Shown in pieces: positions 57,690 through 64,000 of a stretch of DNA of 64,000 nt. Source of the stretch: Podocnemis expansa (taxonomy: Eukaryota; Chordata; Testudines; Podocnemididae); NCBI GenBank assembly GCA_007922195.1, contig ML681971.1, positions 17,161,066 to 17,225,065 on the forward strand, given 5' to 3'. The notes below the pieces were generated by a model that saw nothing but the letters and a program-made list of their open reading frames with translations, did not search any database and was not told the origin of the DNA. Position 1 is the stretch's first letter, and each line of letters starts with the position of its first letter. A program made the position numbers and the translations under genes.

Positions 57690-58750
57690 AGAATGGTAGT
57701 TCAGACCAATGACCCATCTAGCCCAGTATCCTGTCTTCTGACAGCGGCCAATGCTATATGCTTCAGAGGGAATTAAAAGAACAGGTAATCATCAAATGAT
57801 CCATTCCATCGCCCATTCACAGTCTCTGGCAAACAGCAATCCCTGCCTTTCCTGTCCGAAAGCCATTGATAGACCTATCCTCCATGAAATTATCTAGGGT
57901 GGCTTTTTTTGTTGTTTGAACCTTGTTAGAATCTTGGCCTTCACAATGTCCTCTGGCAAGGAGTTCCATATGTTGACTCTGCATTGCATGAAGAAATACT
58001 TCCTTTTCTTTAAAATTGATGCCCTTTAAAAATTTCATTTGGTGACCCTTAGTTGTTGTTGTGTTATGAGAAGGAGTAAATGTACTTTTAAAATTACTTT
58101 CTCCTCATTAGTTATAATTTTATAGCTCTCTGCCATATCTCCCCTTACTCATCAGTTTTCCAAGCTGAAAAGTCTGTGTTATTAATTTCTCCTTATATGG
58201 AAGCTTTTCCATGCCCGTAATGATTTTTGTTGCCATTTTCTATACCTCTTCCAATTCCAGTATCTCTTTTGAGATGGGGTTGGGGGAAGTGACCAGATCT
58301 GTATGCAGTATTAAAAATGTGGGTGTACCATGTGCTTTTAAAGAGGCAATATGATATTTTCTCTGATATTAAATCTATCCCTTTTCTAATGATTCCCAAC
58401 ATTCTGTTAACTTTTTTGTTTGCTGCTGCACATTGACAGGACATTTTTGGAGAAATGTCCACACTAATTCCAAGATTTCTTTCTTGAGTGGTAGCAGCTA
58501 ATTTAGACCCCATCTCTTTATATGTATAGTAGAGATTGGTTTCTAATGGGCTTTACTTTACAGTATCATCATTGAATTTCCTCTGCCATTTGTTGCCCTG
58601 TCACCAAGTTCTGTGAGATCCCTTTGTAATTCTCTACAATCTGCTTTGGACTTAACTATTTTGAGTAGTTTTGTATCATCTGTAAATTTTGCCACCTCAC
58701 TGCTACCCTTTGTTTCTTATCTTTTAACAAGTTACTGATCCTCAGTGCAA
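57690..58750 (-). mobile_element. CR1-related LINE, second lineage, degraded
   Basis: The minus strand encodes a decayed CR1 RT C-terminal region: LGISVDISPKMSCQCAAANKK, VNRMLGIIRKGI and a degraded [18 protein letters not shown] segment. It is followed by a 3' UTR that ends, on the + strand, in CATAAGAATGGTAGTTCAGACC. The 3' UTR matches 31745-32065 and differs from the ATTCTATG-tailed CR1 copies. Confidence 0.75.
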
Positions 58751-59199
58751 GAGGATACCAGGCCATCATCTTAGAAAGAGGGTCTCAACTCTGGGATCAT
58801 TTCCCTTTACTCCAGTTTAATGTTCTCCTTCCCTAAGATATTCATCCTACTCACCATTACAGAGGCTATCATGTTGGGGTGGGACTGTTTTTACTGTGTC
58901 CCAAAAAGTCTCACCAATGTGCCTCTGTTTCCCTTAGCTCTTCCAGTTCAGGCAGTCTGGTTTCCAAAGCCTGAATGCAGTCTTTGGTACCAGGATCTTC
59001 TTGCACTGAATGAATGCATATGCCACTTGCTTATATGGCAGGTAATCATAAATGTTGTATTCGGTATAGTAGTTTTGATAGCACCCACTCTGTTGCTGGA
59101 CTTCTGCCTGCATTCTTGTCTTATCCCTACAGTGTTTTATATTGTTTTTTATTGGGTGAGGGAGATTGTCTTTAGCATGTAGAATGATACTGAAGTGCA

Positions 59200-59365
59200 T
59201 CTACTCACTGCTCCCTACTTCCCTTCTAAACTCCCTTGCAAAACTCCCATGTTAGCTGTCCCGCTCACTTAGAAGTGGGCTTTTTAAACCCTGTTTTTTT
59301 CTGAGTAGTCCTGCCCCTGGTTAAGGGGGTGGTTGGGTGCCAAAGGGCCTGGGGATCAAAGCCAG
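59200..59365 (-). repeat. CR1 5'-region fragment
   Basis: TAAACTCCCTTGCAAAACTCC, AGCTGTCCCGCTCAC and GTGGGCTTTTTAAACCC parallel the CR1 5' region at 54120-54205 (AAACTCCCCTGTTTGCTGTCC, CAGTGGCTTTTAAAGG). Diverged. Confidence 0.4.
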
Positions 59366-59756
59366 AGAAGTTTGTGGTCTTGCCTCTGAACTGACCAAAT
59401 AAAACATTGCAAAATATAACAGGGAGAGAATATCTGCATTTAAATCCTGATGCTATGCTTTTATTAATCCTGTTTAGATGGGCCCTTTTCATTAAATATG
59501 GAGTAACATAATGGTGCTTGGACTATGTTGACTTTCTAACCTGCAGGTTGGCGTATTTACTACCTGACATGAACTCAGTATACTGATATAATTAGGCATG
59601 TATTTGGGCATTTTAGAAATACCTGAGCAGTTCATTTTGGCTGTTAGTCTTTTCCTCTCTGTTGCTAATTTTGAGTGATGTAATAAATCTCTATTTTTTT
59701 AATAAGCTATATTTTGTTCTATTAAAAATTGACATTAGCTTTACATTTCATAGCTT

Positions 59757-59830
59757 AATTGGGATTGGTCCTGCTTTGAGCCAGGGTTGGACTAAATGAG
59801 ATTCCTCCAGCCCTAATCTTCCATGATTCC
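59757..59830 (+). repeat. CR1 3' tail fragment
   Basis: TTGGTCCTGCTTTGAGCCAGG, GTTGGACTAAATGAGATTCC and TCCAGCCCTAATCTTCCATGA match the common CR1 3' end. Confidence 0.7.
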
Positions 59831-59969
59831 AAGAATGCTTCTGAGGCGCTTCCATTTCTTTCACAGAAACTAGCCAAAATTTTCCTGTTTCAGATTGGTG
59901 AATAGATTATTCTATAGTATTAATGTAACAGCATTGTTGATACATGACTTCCTTACTTGCCCTCTAGAT

Positions 59970-60279
59970 CAGTGGTTACCACCTTTTCCTTTATGTGGAC
60001 CACTACATCTTCACTGAAGGCTTTTGAGGACCACCATGTAAGCGAGCCAATTTAAACATTCTTTTTAAGACAGCCTATGGCTGGTGGGAGCCAAAGTTGT
60101 ATATCAAGGGGTGTTTAAAACATAGCTATTTCTAATAATGTATTATGCTCACTCACAAACATATTGCATTCATCACAGTAAACTTACCTTCTGTAATTAT
60201 CCTTCTTCCTCCTCACAGACCACCTGCAGTACCCTCACGGATCACCAGCAGTCCACGGACTACAGGCTGGGAACCACTG
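59970..60279. mobile_element. hAT/Charlie-like MITE, 310 bp
   Basis: Termini CAGTGGTTACCACC and (reverse complement) CAGTGGTTCCCAGCC. The flanks CTCTAGAT (59962-59969) and CTGTAGAT (60280-60287) form an 8-bp duplication with one mismatch. Subterminal GTGGACCACTA and CAGTCCACGGAC blocks are also inverted. Non-coding. Confidence 0.88.
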
Positions 60280-60327
60280 CTGTAGATAGATGAGCTGCAT
60301 TTTAATGGCTTAACTAAAAGATAAAAG

Positions 60328-60895
60328 CAGAGGCAGTGCTGGGGCGGGGAGGGACCCGGGGCATGGGCCCAGGCCCCGCCCCCAGTGGGTAGACCCCGCC
60401 TGCAGTGGGTAGGCCCCGCCTCCTGGCCAGGGACAGGGCTGGGGGGGAGGCCACGCCGCTGCAGGTGGCTAGGCTGCGGTGCGACCCAGCCAGAAGTGGC
60501 CGCTGGAGGCCAGGCCCCTGATCCCCAGTTGGGGACGGGGCCACCACAGCTGCTGTTGGCCAGGCCCTGGATCCCCGGTGGGGGATGGGGCGGCTGCGGT
60601 GGCCCCGGCCCCTGCCGGAGATCGGGGGCCTAGCGACCCACTGGCATGGGCCTGGCCTCTAGCAGCCGCTTCTGGCCCAGCCCTGGCATGGGTGGCTAGC
60701 CTGCGGTGGCACGGCCTCCCCCTGGCCCTATTCCTGGCCAGGGGCGGGGCCTACTGGGCGGCCAGCGGGGCCCCGGATGGGGATGGGGCTGCCGCAGCTG
60801 CGGCCAGCTGGGGATCGGGTCCCAGATCCCCGGCCCGCTTTGGCCAGAGATCCGGGGCACGTGCCCCGGGGTGCCCAATGCCAGCGACGCCCCTG
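60328..60895. mobile_element. GC-rich hAT MITE, copy 2
   Basis: Starts CAGAGGCAGTGCTGG and ends GCCAGCGACGCCCCTG. A perfect 8-bp duplication GATAAAAG flanks it (60320-60327 and 60896-60903). The interior is the same GC-rich sequence as at 13585-14229. Long open frames on both strands are GC artefacts. Confidence 0.9.
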
Positions 60896-60909
60896 GATAA
60901 AAGTATTAA

Positions 60910-63110
60910 GTATTCAACTTAGATGTTTACAATAAATTTGGGATCACAATGACTACACACTGAATTTTTGAGCAAAGTGGCTTTCATTAATGTTATTGTG
61001 GGAAGCTATGGTTACTGTGGGAATGACTTCAAGAATGTGAATGAGCTGTGCTTAGCCTTGTGGATCACTGGTGTTCATCAAATGTTTGTCCGCTCTTTTA
61101 GAGATGTGTTAAAGTTTTGCAAAATAAATAGATGGTTCCTTGCTCCCTTTTTAGCTTAGTAAAATCTGAGTCCTTGAATGTTTTTCAACAGTCTAGTTTA
61201 GGGATAGAGTAGTGAAAATTCCCAGCTTGCTTAGTCCATTCAATGGGAGTTATTTTGTTTAATGTTGCAGATATATTTGGGGTGAGCTGTTTTGCAAACA
61301 GGAAGCTCTGAGCTGAATCAGCTTCAGGGATAAGGCCCTACAGTGTGCTGATTTAGTAATTATTTTAGGGACAGTTATATTCCTAATCTGAGATCAGGAT
61401 CAAGTAAGATGTTGCAGACTTTATCTACTCTAGAATCCCATTCTGCCAAGATAGAGCAACTGTCAATTCTGTTGAAGACAACCTACTGAAAATTGTACTT
61501 ACTTTATTTTAAATATGTCTGTAATTAGTGCTTAGTTTTAATTTTTAAGTGATTTCTGCATGACACCATGTAGAAAGAGAGGACTGACTAAAAAAAAAAA
61601 AGTGATATTCATTTGTATAAGCAATACTTTTTTGTGTGATGAATTTCATAAAATTACCATACAAATAATTTGTTTTCATCTTAAATATACTTGACTGCTC
61701 CTGGCATTTCTGGATATATCCACACATGCATGTGCCCTTTACAAACATTATGGGACCTAAACATCTACATTTGAGAATTGCAAGAACTGATGTTTCTGAA
61801 GAAGGCATTATTGCCCATGTAGCAAGCTATGACAGTTATTGTGAAGGTGCACTGGTGGCCACCGAGAAAGCCATTTTTAATTCTTATCTGTAATTAAGAG
61901 ATTGGGAACTATTCCTTAGAATTTTCTCTTCATGCATTTATATTTTAATAAATTTAGGAGACTAGATAGTTTTATAGTGCTTATCTGTAACTATTTGACT
62001 TCAAATGCCAAACGAGCATGTGTCACACTGAACTATTCGTTAAGTTAATAATAGTGTAGAATGTTAACTTACAAAACATGATTTCTTTATGAAAACAGAA
62101 AATCTGAAATGAAGAACAACCATCTCTGTATATAGTGAATAAGGTGTTATAGGAATTACGTCAGGCAAAATTTGTACCCTGAGAAACCTTGAAATACAGT
62201 GTAAGTTAATTTCCGATGTATTAACCTAGTGTATATTTCTTGAGTAAAAATGGTATTAAATGCTGTTTACTTCTCACTCAAACAGCACCGTCAGCCAATA
62301 CTGGATGTCATTTAAATTACAATAGTGTCTAGGGGCTCCAGTCAGGCACTAGGCTGTCATAGAAATGGGCCCTATACAAACATAGACCACAAAGATGGTT
62401 CATGCTCCAAGGAGCTTCCAGTCTAAGTGTAAGAGAAAAAAGATATGGGTACAGACAGGCGGAGGAGCACAAGAAAATCCAACAGTGGTGGCCAGCGTGG
62501 TAGGCTGTAGTCACAACACCAGCAGCTTAACTGTTATCAGGCTTTTTGGAGGCATCTTGGAATTTTACACTGGAGAATGTTTGTTTTATAAAGGTGTAAA
62601 GCTGGATCTGACTGACACACTTTCTCTTTCATGAATTATAATTAAAAATTCTAAAATGAGAAATGGCAGGACCTGATGGATAAAAATGGATGATTTAAAT
62701 ACAATAACTGATTTTATTTTTTAAAACTGATTTTAAGTTTAAAAACAATCTTTTAAAATAAGCTTATTTAATTTTAAATTTGAACATGATAATCTATGTT
62801 AAGGCTTAGAAATATAAAATACAGTTTTAACAAGTTCATGTTTGTTCCTTAGTTTTAAGGCAAGTTGAACTAATAAACAGAGAACTCCCTGACTAAGCAC
62901 ATAGAATTGAAGTTTACTGAAATATTTTCTACACCACTTTCAGCAGTACCTCTTCAGCAGATTGACTTCATTTTGGTATGTTTAGCTGGTTCTGTTCTTT
63001 GACTGTTACATTCAAAGTTAAAAACCAAGTGGAAGTTTGAAAGAGCAGGAGAGCTTGTTTTTCCTTTCCTGATGTCCAAATAAAAGCAAGATGTACCGGT
63101 AAGTGTTACC
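60910..63110. other. TPST1 intron 3, mostly unrecognised
   Basis: At 62325-62440 the words TAGGGGCTCCAGTCAGGCACTA and CTCCAAGGAGCTTCCAGTCTA suggest an old L2/MIR-type LINE fragment. Otherwise no element or exon was seen. Confidence 0.4.
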
Positions 63111-63114
63111 TTGA

Positions 63115-63750
63115 GGTGGGCTAAAATTCATTCAATTGCCCCTCTCCAGTGCCTAACAGAGAGAAACACTAGCCCCTCTGGAGAAAGCAGCTGGAGACCC
63201 AGGATCCAGTCTGTAAAGGACTCATAGCAAAGACTCCTCGGAGTTACCATCTCACATTAAAATGCTACTTAGACTGAATTTAATTAACTACTAACTTTAT
63301 AAGACTTATCCTAAGAAAACCAAAATGAATTTAAACAGAAGAGTCCCCACAGAAACATTGTGGGAAAGAAACCCAAGAGTCCCAAAGTTCAGGTGAAGTC
63401 ACCCATATCTCAGTTGCAGTTTCTGCTCAAGTCCTTGAGTTGCAAGAATCGGCAATCCTCTTCTTTGTTTGCAGGGATCTTAAGTAGGAATCCATACAGG
63501 CTTTTCTTTCTCCTCTGGAACCAGCACCATCCAGTGTGCTTACTGGTTAACCAGCTCTCAATCCTGTATGCATGTGCACAACTCTGCAGCAGAAGACACC
63601 GTAAAAGGGAGAAAACATGTTGCTGTTCACATGTTGCTCCTCTCATGAACACTGAGCACATGGGCTCTTCTTATTGCAGCTCTCTCTTTGTGGCTGCTGC
63701 TCTCAGGCATCTGACCACAGCAGCAGAAAACTTAGTGGAACATGCTCAAT
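63115..63750. repeat. dispersed repeat, copy B (paralogue of 17249-18000)
   Basis: Shares ordered blocks with copy A (TGCCCCTCTCCAGTGCC, CCAGGATCCAGTCTGTAAAGG, AGAAACCCAAGAGTCCCAAA). It lacks copy A's SINE. It is interrupted at its end by a hAT MITE whose empty site is preserved in copy A at 17990-17997. Sequence resumes at 63976. Confidence 0.8.
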
Positions 63751-63975
63751 CAGGGGTGTTGCTGGCACTGGGCACCCTGGGGCACGTGCCCTGAACCCCA
63801 GTACCAGTGCCCCAGATCTCTGGCCCAATTGGTGGTCTGCGGCTGCTTCCAGCCCCATCCCTGGCTGGGGATGTGGGGCCTAGCCGCATCCCTAGCCAGG
63901 GGGCGGGGCCTATGGGCCAGGGGTGGGGCCTGTGGGCTGTGCCCCGGGTCCCTCCCCCAGCCAGTGACGCCCCTA
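63751..63975. mobile_element. GC-rich hAT MITE, copy 3
   Basis: Starts CAGGGGTGTTGCTGGCAC and ends GCCAGTGACGCCCCTA. A perfect 8-bp duplication TGCTCAAT flanks it (63743-63750 and 63976-63983). It is a 225-bp internal-deletion version of the longer copies. Confidence 0.92.
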
Positions 63976-64000
63976 TGCTCAATGCAACCACTTACTTCAT

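Noticed and set aside
1..64000. CRISPR arrays, operons and other prokaryotic systems
   Set aside because: The window is clearly vertebrate DNA; the tandem arrays seen are minisatellites and microsatellites.

Overview
This is a vertebrate genomic window, most likely from a turtle (Testudines). The reasons are several CR1 LINEs, a tRNA-derived SINE carrying a CR1-type tail, a DIRS-type tyrosine-recombinase retrotransposon, abundant hAT and palindromic MITE families, and a TPST1 protein close to that of other amniotes. The species call is an inference; the vertebrate call is firm.

Only one host gene can be supported: TPST1 (tyrosylprotein sulfotransferase 1), on the + strand. A CpG-island promoter with three CCAAT boxes and a probable non-coding first exon lie at about 23.5-23.84 kb. 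A 16.1-kb intron follows. The main coding exon has its acceptor at 39963/39964, its ATG at 40048 and its donor at 40892/40893. A 15.7-kb intron leads to a 199-nt coding exon (56566-56764). The last exon lies beyond 64 kb. Residues 1-348 of about 370 are encoded here.

The rest is introns and upstream DNA filled with mobile elements. Region by region: 1.4-2.2 kb LTR-retroelement-like debris and MIR SINEs; 3.9-9.75 kb a nearly complete but inactivated DIRS element on the minus strand; 10.0-11.1 kb a hAT element with a G-rich core; 11.72-15.05 kb a nested composite (outer MITE, a CR1 fragment and a GC-rich hAT MITE inside it) that splits an older repeat; 17.2-18.0 kb a repeat with a SINE in it, with a paralogue at 63.1-63.75 kb; 26.5-30.1 kb a degraded CR1 with a nested hAT; 30.38-31.01 kb a foldback MITE holding a 100-bp assembly gap; 49.9-54.55 kb an almost full-length CR1; 57.7-58.75 kb a second CR1 lineage; 60.0-60.9 kb two hAT elements.

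The most interesting signal is a dispersed family of roughly 180-320-bp foldback elements (19.0, 21.8, 33.1, 39.0 and 48.2 kb, with single arms at 24.05 and 39.83 kb). Each arm carries a recognisable hammerhead-ribozyme core. Full copies are flanked by 10-14-bp target-site duplications, which points to retrotransposition. They look like a vertebrate retrozyme-like or Penelope-associated family. Every copy here has some decay, mostly of the kind CpG deamination produces.
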